Made by a program: the position numbers and the translations under genes. Source: Ampullaceana balthica (Eukaryota; Mollusca; Gastropoda; Lymnaeidae). From it: a stretch of DNA of 64,000 nucleotides. Numbering within the stretch: the first letter of the stretch is position 1; every line of letters begins with the position of its first letter. The notes beneath the pieces were generated by a model. The model had not been told where the DNA came from. It was given only the letters and a program-made list of their open reading frames with translations, and ran no database searches. Shown here piece after piece: positions 11,413-23,400 of the stretch. Where the stretch lies: contig CALYLW010000013.1 in assembly GCA_944989445.1 (NCBI GenBank), forward strand, positions 3,269,066 to 3,333,065, given 5' to 3'.

Positions 11413-11846
11413 TACACTGGTACCTCTGTTACCAACGTCTCTGGTTACAAACAATTCAGGTTAAGAACAACAACTTAGCAATATCTTTGTCTCGAGTAAT
11501 GAACGGTGCCTTGTGATATGAACACAGGGGAGAGAGAAAGAGAGGGGTGCGCAAGGTTTAACTTTCAAGAAAAACAATCATGTAGAGTACAAACAAGGTC
11601 GATGCTGCACTAAAATCAGTTAGCGTCAGCATAGTTGTTAACTTTTGTAATTGTTAACAGCCTCACTTTCATAGGCCTCACAACATAGCAGTACAAGGAA
11701 CTACAAAGCAGTCAAAGATTTCTTAAAAGTTAACAAATTTCCCTTTTCCCATTATTTTACTGATTTCAATGATACAGATTAAATACGTTTGTGTTATGAA
11801 GAGAGTTCTGGAATAAATGAAGTTGGTAACTTGAGATAGCACTGTA
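11413..11846. mobile_element. Degenerate Tigger/pogo-like MITE
   Basis: The left end tacactggtacctctgttacc and the right end (reverse complement TACAGTGCTATCTCAAGTTAC) are imperfect inverted repeats. They follow the TACAGTGGTACCTC pattern seen intact at 26437 and 27436. TA flanks both ends. There is no open transposase frame. Confidence 0.65.
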
Positions 11847-13129
11847 TTGTGTATTGAGTTCTTGATTGACAATCTGACATAAAAATATCAATTAGTCTCT
11901 AATGAGTTCATCCATGTGGCAATAAATATCTTATAATCATATTTATGTCATACATTATGATTTCAGAAGAGAAATGTTCACTTCAAAATTTAGCAGATGT
12001 AATAATAATATAAGCTTCATACTTTAAATTAATAAATAAAACAGTGTCATGATTTTGAGAGATTTTAGTTAAGTAAACTATTTGCACATGATACAAAAAA
12101 TAATGATGCAATAGGCAAATTTCATTGTACAGTAATTAGTCACTAAGAACATTTTTTTTTAGTTTAGAAAGATTAGGGAATTATTTTTTTTTAAAATTTG
12201 AGAATAAATTGATTTGAAAATTGATTGAAATGTAATTTGTAAAATAACACTTGGTTAGCCAGTAATAAGTACTAAATAAAATGAAAAAACACTTTTCATT
12301 TACAACTCTTCAAAAGTTAATTTCTGTAAAATCAACATTACATGTTTTGGAAAGTACTGTGTTTAACATCCCCCTCATTTTTGTAGTTAATTACAGCCAG
12401 CACAAATAAAAGACACACAGAATCTATATTTCATTTCATGGTTTAAGCTGCAAAGTCCAAAGACTTGTTATATATGTTCCATTTTTATTGGAAATATTCT
12501 TTATAAGTGTTTGAAATATGCAGAAAATTACAAAGCATTTGACATAAATGTGAGTTGATAAGAACAAAGCAATAATCCTTGTACATAATTAGTAATCAAC
12601 ATTGAACAATGAATACTGGAAGAAAAAAAACAAATTTGACACATCAAATAACACCCATAACATCTTCATTAATTGCACTAAATTTGGTCAATGTAAGAAA
12701 TTGACGTAAGTTGCATAAATATGGGTCAATTTTTCAGATTTACTAAACTAATCTATTACATGAGACAAAGTAGAAACTATAGTTAGAGGTGCGTGTATTA
12801 AATCTTATGCAATTATTTAACTTTTCTTAATTGTTAACAATAACAAAAAATTTGATGTCAAATAAAATCATTGCATTTACTAATTATTTAATATAAAAAA
12901 AACTCCACCTTTTTAAAATCAATATCTTATTTTAGCTGTTACCAATGTCCAAAGCCTCTGAGGCACATATTTAATAAGGCCTTTATAGTTCCAAAATTAA
13001 TGTAGAGTGAGTAACCTGAAAAGTTCTTTAACAGCCACTGTAATCGTAAGTTATTAGTGGATGATAAATATTTGCATTAAATACCATTCAAATCTATTAA
13101 TTTGCATTAATCACTCAAGTGAATATTTA
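11847..13129. other. Intergenic AT-rich region between convergent genes
   Basis: About 1.3 kb of AT-rich sequence between the INIP and TRP 3' ends. I see no exon, array or clear transposon end. Confidence 0.4.
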
Positions 13130-13405
13130 AAGCTTATTAAAAACCCAAAACTGGGAAAACCTGGCAGAAGATAGGTCCACGTGGCAGGCTTTAATGAAAG
13201 AAGGATCACTTAGAGCAGAGGAGGAAACTAGGGCAGAAGCATTTGGAAAAAAGAGCGAGGAGGAAGACCAGGCAACACTGCCCAACTGCATTCGTGTGTG
13301 TGACATGCAGAAGAGACTGCCACTCAAGGATTGGTCTCATCAGCCACACCAATAGTTGCAAATAATAAAGATAAATCTATCGTCTTTGGTAGACGGACAG
13401 ATGCC
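13130..13405 (+). mobile_element. LINE-C-like 3' end fragment
   Basis: Translates as NWENLAEDRSTWQALMKEGS, then an acidic linker RAEEETRAEAFGKKSEEEDQ, then a damaged finger (CIRVCDMQKR...). It ends in ggtagacggacagatgccat. This matches the - strand WENLAEDRS of 2575-2640 and the ggatggacggatgccat end of the copy at 49770-49795. Confidence 0.75.
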
Positions 13406-13954
13406 ATACATTTAAAAACTCAGAACTATACACTAATTTATTGATAAAATATTTCAACTCAAAAATGTATTTCATTTTTAGAAAACAAAAATTCTAAACA
13501 CCACCTGGTACATTATTCAATTGTTGAAACTCTTAACATTAATCATCAAGCATTATTAAACGAGTATGACTGTAGAATTTCAAATATGAATTCCTACAAT
13601 AACATTTATTTTATTTCAACATTTAATATATGATACTATATCTCAGGGCTGTTATTGAAACTTATCACACACGAATTTCATTATCAATACTGTATTTGGC
13701 AAAAATAATCTGATAATCTAAAAAATAATTCGACAGTGTATAAATAAAATTTACAATTCTTTAAATTATATACATTATAATCAGTGATATGTGTAAGAAA
13801 AATAAAAAAATTCTAGGAAACTTGAAGCTCATGGACCAAACTGTTCAAGTATGATGTTTTTGATACATTTTGTTTTACTCTAAAAAATGTATTTATTGTT
13901 TTAACTATGGTTTGGCTCAAATGCTTATCATAATGAGGTGAATTTGCAGAATAC

Positions 13955-14356
13955 AAATGAGATATGGTGACAGATAAATGAGATATGGTGACAGATAAAT
14001 GAGATATGGTGACAGATAAATGAGATATGGTGACAGATAAATGAGATATGGTGACAGATAAATGAGATATGGTGACAGATAAATGAGATATGGTGACAGA
14101 TAAATGAGATATGGTGACAGATAAATGAGATATGGTGACAGATAAATGAGATATGGTGACAGATAAATGAGATATGGTGACAGATAAATGAGATATGGTG
14201 ACAGATAAATGAGATATGGTGACAGATAAATGAGATATGGTGACAGATAAATGAGATATGGTGACAGATAAATGAGATATGGTGACAGATAAATGAGATA
14301 TGGTGACAGATAAATGAGATATGGTGACAGATAAATGAGATATGGTGACAGATAAA
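13955..14356. repeat. 21 bp minisatellite, 19 essentially perfect copies
   Basis: The unit agatatggtgacagataaat followed by g repeats about 19 times without visible substitutions, which implies recent expansion. It lies just 3' of the TRP gene stop codon and is probably in that gene's 3' untranslated region. The YLSPYLI-repeat frame on the - strand is only a consequence of the 21 bp period. Confidence 0.95.
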
Positions 14357-14377
14357 GCAAATGGAAAAGAGACTTGA

Positions 14378-14465
14378 GGACAGATGCCTCCTCTATATGG
14401 AGTCTTTAGTTAACAGTTTGTGGACAGATGCCTCCTCTATATGGAGTCTTAAGTTAACAGTTTGT
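14378..14465. repeat. 44 bp tandem duplication covering the TRP gene's stop-codon region
   Basis: ggacagatgcctcctctata tggagtctt(t/a)agttaacagtttgt occurs twice in tandem (14378-14421 and 14422-14465), one substitution apart. The right copy includes the TRP terminal TAA (14456-14454) and the codons before it. Confidence 0.9.
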
Positions 14466-17400
14466 AGAGTTTCCTTGATCTTTATCCTGCAAGAATCAAA
14501 TCATGACATTTAATACAATCAGCCTGTACATTTTCAAATAAAAATATATTTATTGCTAATTACACAGGCTATTTGTTAAAACAATTTTTATTAACTTCTA
14601 GTTGTGAAATGAAATGCTTTACAATACAATGAGGCAGCTCAATAGGGGAAAAATGCTAATTTTTTCAATGTAGTTTTAAATTAAATTCTTAGGATGTTAA
14701 TTTAGTTTTAGATATAAAAACGCAATCATGAAAATTACTAATTTGGTTTCCATTATATTAAAATACTCCAGAAAAATAATAAAGATGGGGAAAGGGAACA
14801 TAATTTCTAAACATTTATGAGTGTTCTTTGTACAGCTGCTAGGAAAATATAGAATAGAATAGACCAGGGGTTGGCTATACTAAGGCCAGCGGGCAGCATG
14901 CGGCCCGCTAAGGAGTTCTTTGCCTGCAGAAGCCTGCGTAATATAAAAAAAATCAATACATTTGTGTTAAAGATGGCTGTTTGCACATAAACTGAGGCTA
15001 AATTTTGGTTAGGTGCGGCTCCTTGAGGTTTCATCTTTCACTTATGTGACCCTCGCCCTAAAATGTTTGCCCACCCCAGAAATAGGCTAATAAAAACATA
15101 TTTCTAGACTGACACATTCAACTTTAAAAAAATAAGCATTAAATGTTTGTGACACACACAAAAAAATAATAATTTAAAAGCTGATATGAGGCTCAAATGT
15201 TAGCATGACATAGAGGCAGATTAGCGATAATGCTATAAAATTTATGCACACACATTGTAATTTATTAGTAGAAAAAAAAATATATATAAAATATTAAAAG
15301 TATACATTCAAATTTCATCAAAATGTTATGACTTGTATAATTTTAGCATTGTTACCATGAACAATTTATTGTGTTATTTATGTGTTACATTATAGAAAAT
15401 TAAAAAAAAATTTTTTAACAAAAGATGAAAGCTAAAAGAAAAATTATTTCACCATAGGCCTCCACTCATCCATAATAAAATATGTGAACACATAATCAGA
15501 ATAACCCTAAGATATGTTCATTGTTGTATTTGAAGGTAGTCTTACTGTTGGAGGCGTTTGGGTTGACGTGGGTCTCGGTGATAGGACAACATCAAAAACA
15601 TGAGGCCCCATTGTGTCGGAGGGGTTGGGGAAGAAAGCAGGAGAATATAGAGAGACCTCAAGTAATGAGTGACCTGAGAGTAAACAAAGTTCTTTGTGAA
15701 AATAAATTTCAAGACAAAATTTTGAACAATATTATATCATGAATATTCTTTGAGCTATGGACAACTGACATTGAACGTGTAATGATGTCAGGACTATAGG
15801 ACACTACAATTAGGGTTATTACTTCTATTGTTATCTGGAGTTATTATCATTGACTTCTTTTTCTCAATGAGAAAGATTTACAGGGGCCTAAACCTTCAGT
15901 TGTTTGCAGTTTCCCTTAGAAGTCTCATACAGTGGAATGATATTAGGAACATGGATGTCTCATACAGTGTTATGATATTATGAACATGGATGTCTCATAC
16001 AGTGGTATGATATTAGGAATATGGATGTCTCATACAGTGGAATGATATTATGAACATGGGTGTCTCATACAGTGGTATACTAGGAACATGGATGTCTGAT
16101 ACTCACTGTGTTATGATACTAGGAATATGGATGTCTGATACTCACTGTGTTATGATACTAGGAATATGGATGTCTGATACTCACTGTGTAATGATGTCTG
16201 AGTTGTAGTTGTAGAGATCTCATCAAATGTTTCTATGTCAAGATTTGGTGTTTTTGATCTTGGTTTTCGTTTCTTTCTCTTTAATTTAGTCAATGGTGTA
16301 AGTTCACTGAAATATTGACAATTTTAAAGCTGATTATTTTATTCCTTCATCTCATGTTTGGTTTAAATGATCCACTTTTCTGATACCAGCTACACCAGAT
16401 TTCCCACAGAGTGAATGGTAGATGGTTTCAATGGCAGCCATAATAAAATCTATTTTTTAAAACTGTTTGGTAACCATGGTGAAAATCAGTGAAATAATTA
16501 TTTTAAAAACCCACTTTGTATGTCGTTTATCAGACCCTATTTTTTCTAAAGCATTCAAAAAATTATTTTTGTAATTTTTTTTTCTTCAAATGGTGCATGT
16601 GCTTTTAAACAATTTCTGAACACATAGCTGTTATATTGTGTTCTCTACTGTGTAGAGAAGATGGCTAAATAATTAGATTTCATTTTATTTTAAAGTAAGT
16701 GAATAACATTATTTAACAGAAACAAAATTGTTTTAAAAAGTCCTCATTTACATTGGTAACATCAAAATAATATCATTGGCTGTATAACTAAATACATTTA
16801 AATGTATGTTGAAAAAACTAATATGCCTTGACATTAGCATGCATAGTTTAACAAATATATTTCAAGTTGAAATTTTAAAGTAAAATAGGACTGTTAAAGA
16901 CTGACCTTGGTTGGTGGCTGTAGACCTCACTTCCTTGCTGAAAGGCAGCATCTGTAAAATCTGGTCAAAGTTTGATATGAATACATTTAGATCTACAGTC
17001 CAACAGTAAAATTGCATTTTATTCAATGCATCTTTATTTTATTCATTCAAAAAAGAAAAAAAAATAATGTCTAAATCCTTTATATTAACTCATGGCGTCT
17101 GCTTGATTGTTTGCTGCAAAAACTTTGGATATATTTTTAACATACTTCCCCATATCTTATCAAGCTGAAATTTTGCAGGCAGACTCGTGTCGACGATTAA
17201 AATGATGTATGAAAATTTCACATCGATCGAATGTATCATAATTAAATGAATTAATTTTTAGTTTATCTATTGTATCTCTATGTAAGGTGTAAATTTTTGT
17301 GCTAGTGTGTCACGCGGTGCATATTATATTGAACAACCTTTTTAATATTTCCCTGTCGTGCCGTGTGGTGCGTATTACATTGAACATACATTTATAATAT

Positions 17401-20400
17401 TTTCCCGATCTGTAAATGTTTATGCTAGTCTGTCGCGTGGTGTGTATTATATTGATCATAATCAATACTTTTAGTTATGTCTCAAATATAAAGGATTTAT
17501 AGTCAAAAACTTTTGTTTTTAGGTTAAAAAAAAATTATTACTTTTGAGTTGTTTCGGAAATTAAATAATTGTTCTTTTTAATAGATTGTCAGATTAATAG
17601 ATTTTTAATCTATTACAGCTAAAATGTTTCTAAAATCTTATCTTATCTTATCTGTTTACAGACGCTCCTTCTATACAGAAGATTATTGCGTCCTACGTTT
17701 ATCTATGGTTTGTGTTTAGTCCTGCATTTTTATTAGAGATTTCAATGCTGATAAAGTGTTGGTTTTCCTGGATTCTTCAGGCAACCCATTCCACGCCCGA
17801 ATTCCGGACGGGAAGAAGGAAAACTTGTATGTGTTTGTTCTTGCATACGGAATAAGAAAGGTGTTTTTATCCTTATGTCTATCTGAAGGTTGTATTAAGT
17901 TATCTTTGTGTTGTATTTCTAAATTAGAATTAATTGCTTTATGTATGATTACTACTTTGCTTTTGGTTCTTCTATCCTCTAGTGTTTCAAGGTTTAATGA
18001 TTTAACTAATGGTGTTATTCTTGTCAGTTTCGAATATTCTCCAGTAATGAATCTGGCAGCTCTTTTTTGAATTTGTTCTAGTTTATCAATGTTTTCTTTG
18101 GTGGATGGGTCCCATACAGAAGATGCATATTCTAGTACAGGTCTCACCAAAGTGAGGTAGCATTTTAGTTTTATATCTCTATTACATTTGTTAAAGTCTT
18201 AACCAAGAGGAAAACCAATCTTCTCCAATAGTCCTGGAAGTAGACAATAAAAAACTCACAGGCCGTGAAGCTGCTCAAAAATTTCTAACCCACTTTAGTG
18301 TGGAGCCTTCTCGTCCATGAGGGGCATCTACCGATCATCGTCGGCGTCTGCGATTCCTCCAAGGGCATAGGCCACCTACGAGAGACCTCCAGGCATCTCT
18401 ATCCTGGGCCAGCTTCTCCAGGATCTTCCATTCATGGCCAATTCTCTTGATGTCTGCCTCCAATTCTCGGCGCCAAGTGTTTCTTGGACGGCCTCTTTTC
18501 CGCTTACCCTGTGGGTTCCATTTCAGGGCTTGGTTTGTTGTGTTAGGGGCAGGTTTCCTTAGTGTATGACCAATCCACCTCCACCGCTTCTGGAGAATCT
18601 CTTCCTCAATGGGCTTCTGTTTTGTCCGCTGCCACAGTTCCTGGTTGCTGATTTTGTCTGGCCAGTGAATTCTGAGAATCCTTCTTAAACAGTTGTTGAT
18701 GAAGGATTGGATTCTGGTCAAGTTTACGGCCGTTGTTCTCCATGTCTCGGCTCCATATAGCAGCACAGGTTTTACCATAGCGTTAAAAATCCTTACTTTT
18801 AACTTGCTGCCTAAGTTGTTAGAGACCCAAACATTCTTGAGTTGCTGGAAGGCTGCTCTTGCTTTTCCGATCCTTATTTTGACGTCCGCATCTGTACCAC
18901 CTTGCTTATCTACCACGCTGCCAAGGTAAACAAAACTGTCCACCTCCTCAAGGGCTTCTCCTTCAAGCATAATGGGTGATGTACTGGTGGCATTAACCTT
19001 GAGGATTTTACTCTTCCCTTTGTGAATGTTGAGACCCATGCTAGCAGAAGTGGCTGCGACAATGTTTGTTTTCTCCTGCATCTGTTGTTGGGTATGTGCA
19101 AGAAGGGCAAGATCATCAGCAAAGTCAAGATCGTCCAGTTGATCCCACAAGGTCCATTGGATGCCATTCCTTTTCTGCTGTGTAGATGTTTTCATCACCC
19201 AGTCAATGGCTAACAGGAAGAGGAATGGTGACAGCAAGCAACCTTGTCTCACACCAGTCTTTACTTGGAACGCATCTGTCACCTGCTGGCCATGGATAAC
19301 TCTGCAGTTTATCCCTTCGTACATGTTTCTGATTATATCCGTAATCTTCTGTGGCACCCCGTAATGCCTTAGCAATCTCCACAAGGTTTGTCTGTCAACA
19401 CTGTCGAAGGCTTTTTCATAGTCAACAAAGTTGACATAGAGCGGTGAGTTCCACTCTATTGACTGCTCTAGAATGATGCGCAGTGTCGCTATCTGGTCCG
19501 TGCAGGATCTGTTGGTGCGAAAGCCAGCTTGTTCGTCCCGCAACAGAGGGTCTACAGCGTTTTTCATCCTGTTAAGTAGTACACGGTTGAAAACCTTTCC
19601 TGGGATGGACAGCAGGGTGATCCCTCTGTAGTTCGAGCAGGAGCTTAAGTCTCCCTTCTTTGGGATCTTGATAAGGTATCCCTCTTTCCAATCGGAAGGA
19701 ACTTGCTCCTCTTCCCATATCTTCATAAACAGAGGGTGCAGCATTTCCACACTGGTTTCCAAGTCCGCCTTCAGTGCCTCTGCTGGGATGCCATTGGGTC
19801 CCGCAGCCTTTCCATTTCTGAGTTGTTTAATGGCCCTGCTAATCTCTTCTTTGGTGGGACTATTACAGTCAATTAGTAGGTCATTATCGGCTGGTTGAAT
19901 ATCTGGTGGATTCCTTGGTTCAGGCTTGTTTAGGAGCTCTTCAAAGTGCTCCTTCCATCTCCCTCTCTGTTGCTCCTCACTTGGTATGGTGTTTCCCATT
20001 TTGTCCTTTACTGGTCTCTCTACCTTGCTAAATTTCCCTGACAGCGTCTTAGTACCGTGGGCAATATCAGTATCAGTGAACAAAGATCCAAAGAAGTTAA
20101 AGATAAAATAGAAAAAGCTCAGACAATGGCTACACCACACTCTCATGGAATGATTGCAAACCTAAGTATGAAAGAGCTCATGGACTCTTTGAAACTCCTC
20201 AAACCCAAACAAGCTCCAGGAACAGACAAGATCTCAAATGATATGCTCATTCACCTAGGACCCCTGGCTAAGAAAAAACTACTACAAATATTCAATGCCA
20301 GCTGGAAGTCTGGAAAAATCCCAACTATTTGGAAAAAAGCTATCATGATTCCAATACCAAAACCTGGAAAACTAAGGAGCCAAGTTGACAGCTACCGCCC

Positions 20401-23400
20401 AATAAGTCTGACCAGTTGCGTCTGCAAACTGATGGAAAGAATAGTTAATAATAGGCTGATGTGGATACTCGAATCCGAAAATCTACTTGCAGATGAACAG
20501 GCAGGATTCAGGAAGTGCAGATCAACGGAAGATCAAATAGCATACATAGCCCAAGAAATAGAAGACGGCTTCCAGGAAAAGAAATCAACCATCGTTGTCT
20601 GGGTTGACCTAGAAAAAGCATTTGATAAGGTCTGGAAAGAAGGTCTAATTCTAAAGCTACAAAATACCCATGTATCCCACCGAATGTTAAACTGGATCAC
20701 AGAATATTTAACAAATTGCAAGGCTCTAGTCAAAATGCAAGGAATAAGGAGCAACACAGCTACGATACACAATGGAGTCCCCCAGGGAGGTGTTCTGTCA
20801 CCCACACTGTTTCTAATTTTTATAAACGACTTACTACAAATTATTCCTAGAAAAGTAAAAGGCAGCATGTACGCTGATGATCTGGCTCTACTTAGCACAG
20901 AAGAATACACAGGCACTTCAAAATTTAGGCTACAAGATGCACTGACCAACCTCAACCTATGGTCTAAGGAATGGGGTATGACCATAAATTCCAAAAAAAC
21001 TACCTACACAATCTTCTCCCTTTCAACCAAACAACAAAGCATCAAACTAACCTTAGACAAAATAGTCCTGGAAAAAAATGACAATCCGACATATCTAGGA
21101 GTTACGTTTGACCCAAGGCTAACCTGGAGAAACCAAATAGATAACGCACAAAAAAAAGGAATCCAAAGACTGGCGCTGATGAAAAAACTAGCTGGTTCAG
21201 ACTGGGGCGCAAACCACTCCATCCTGAAGAAAACATACACCAGCTATATAAGACCTACCCTAGAATATGGATCCACAGTGTGGAGCACAGCAGCAAAATC
21301 CAATCTCCAAAAAATAGACAAAGTTCAAAACCTAGGGCTTCGAATAATTACAGGAGCAATGAAAACTACCCCAATCAGAGCAATGGAGGACCTAGCTACC
21401 CTAAGCTCTATGGAAGTTAGGCGAGAAACCAAAACCTTAACACAGTTCACCAAATTAGAAGCATCAGTACATCACCCTCTAAAACCCAAGCTGCAAAAAT
21501 CCTACTCAACTAAAAGACTCCAAAGAACAAACTTTATACAAGAAGCCAAACATCTAAAATCCAAACATAAAATTGATAACATTGTGATTGAAGCGACACA
21601 TCCCCACAGCCACTTCCCACCCTGGGACCCAAGTCCACCTCTAATAATCAGAGACAACTTAATCAGCATAGGAAAAAAATCTGACTACACAACTGACAAA
21701 CTAAGAGTAACAGTAAATAACATCATCAAAGAACAATACCCTGAAAATTCCTGGATAAGAGTCTACACCGATGGCTCCTCAGAAAAAGCCACAAAAAATG
21801 GAGGAGCCGGCATTCTTATAGAGTGGCCTAACGGAGAATACCTTGAAAAAGCAACTGCCATAGGAAGTCTCTCAGATAGCACTAGAGCTGAAAGGAAAGC
21901 ACTAGAGCTTGCCGCAAAAATTCTAACAAGTGACCCCCACTCTAAAAACAGCCAGATTGTCATCCTCACTGATGCTAAGACAGTGCTTCAGTCTCTCAAA
22001 AACCCAAACACTTTGATCAATCAGACACTCAGTACAGAACTATTGAAACTGAGCAAAATAACAAAAGAACTTATTCTCCAATGGATCCCTGGACATGTGG
22101 AACTTGAAGGAAATGACACTGCTGACTCCTTGGCAAAAACTGGAGGCAGTCAAAACCAGGCAGAGCCATCTCTACACCACGAAGAAATCAAGGCAATGCT
22201 CAAAAGAAGTGAATCTGTAAGATGGTCCGAGCTCAAAGAAAACCACCCAAAAAGTGATGCATACTTCAAACTCCCCCGCAAATCACAAAACATCATTTTC
22301 AGGCTAAGGACGGGCCACAACAAACTAAGGCAACACATGTTCCGCAAACTTCGAATTGGAGAAAGCGAAATGTGCCCCTGCGGGATAGCTGCTGAAAATG
22401 CGGAACATGTTCTCCAAAAACTGCCCTCTGTACCACCATACCCGGACAGACATATGGCCCCAGGAAGCTACCCTCGATGACAAACTCTATGGTGGACTGG
22501 AACAACTGACAGCCACAGCGCAGTTCATCACAAATATAGGACTTGCTGTCTAAATCCTCTATCAAAAGATTTTGAGAACGAAGAAGAAGAAGAAGACATT
22601 TGTTAAAGTTTCTTTTTATAAAGCCTAAGGTTTTGTTTGATTTTTTAATAACTTCAATGTAGTTCTAAATTAAATTCTTCAATAAATGTAATATTTAATT
22701 GCGTAATTTTAATTTTCTATAACCACAAGTCTGGTCATTACTATGTTTTGAAGCAAATAACATAAAGATTTCCTAATCTTCCGATATATATAAAGAATCA
22801 ATTTGCCAGGTTTTTATAGACTGCTTACCCATAGTCTGATTAACAATAACCTCTTTTTTTGGACTTCCCTTGTCCAAGAGTTGTCTCAACATAGATTTGA
22901 CTGTGCTGACATCTGCTTGGATTTTCACTGCAATGTCATGCTGTTGGCTTTTCAAAGACTCAAAAGATTCTTTAATTTTATCAACTTTAGACTCAAAATG
23001 ATCAACAGTTACAAGAGATCTTCTTGGTCCTTTCCCATTATTCTCAGCATTTTCTTCATCCTTTAGATTCAATAAAAAAGAAGAAATTGTGGAGTCTTTG
23101 CTCTAATAAAGTTTCCTTTAAATGCATGGTAAAAAAAAGTTTTTTAAATTTACTCTTTAAACAAAATTTTGGCAAAGTTTAAAAGGAGGAGGTCATGTTA
23201 ATATATTAGCACCGCTCAATAAATGTTTAACTATATAAAACACCAACAGTCGGGCATGATAACTTTTAAGTACTTTACTAGTAACCTACAGTTAATGAGG
23301 ATCTTGGATCTCCAAACTGTAATTTAAACATTTCTTGTAAATTATCCATGTCTTCCTGAAATCAGAGAAAAACCGATATAATTGCAATCACAGCAAAGAA

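Larger units (their letters stand above)
18198..22595 (+). mobile_element. I-clade-like LINE (with RNase H) inserted in LINE-A, itself interrupted
   Basis: The insert is bounded by the acatttgttaaagt duplication. Its 3' end is a (gaa)n run (22579-22595). The first ~110 bp (18198-18308) read as LINE coding text (a TGREAAQKFLTHFS-like stretch). It is then interrupted by the - strand element at ~18309-20070 and resumes with RSKEVKDKIEKAQTM. The main ORF is described separately. Confidence 0.88.
17638..22655 (-). mobile_element. LINE-A copy split by a nested insertion
   Basis: The left part (17638-18197) carries the (GATAA) tail and the ORF C-terminus. The right part (22596-22655) continues the same element (compare 31168-31220: catttgttaaagttcctttt and on). 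Between them a second retrotransposon is inserted, flanked by a 14 bp duplication of LINE-A sequence, acatttgttaaagt (18184-18197 and 22596-22609). LINE-A itself is 5'-truncated at ~22655. All of this lies in TRP intron 19. Confidence 0.92.

Noticed and set aside
13955..14356. A CRISPR-like direct repeat array
   Set aside because: There are no spacers; the units are directly tandem and the genome is eukaryotic.
13917..14360. 147-codon - strand frame of YLSPYLI repeats
   Set aside because: A 21 bp perfect minisatellite keeps any frame open; there is no unique protein sequence or start context.
14660..14692. Similarity between 14664-14690 and 22651-22680 (aatgtagtt(t/c)taaattaaattctt) as a target duplication of the LINE nest
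   Set aside because: The sites are 8 kb apart, not at both ends of one element; likely an old repeat or chance in AT-rich DNA.
18693..19898. Short + strand frames of 60-80 codons across the RTE-like element
   Set aside because: Shadows of the long - strand reverse-transcriptase frame.
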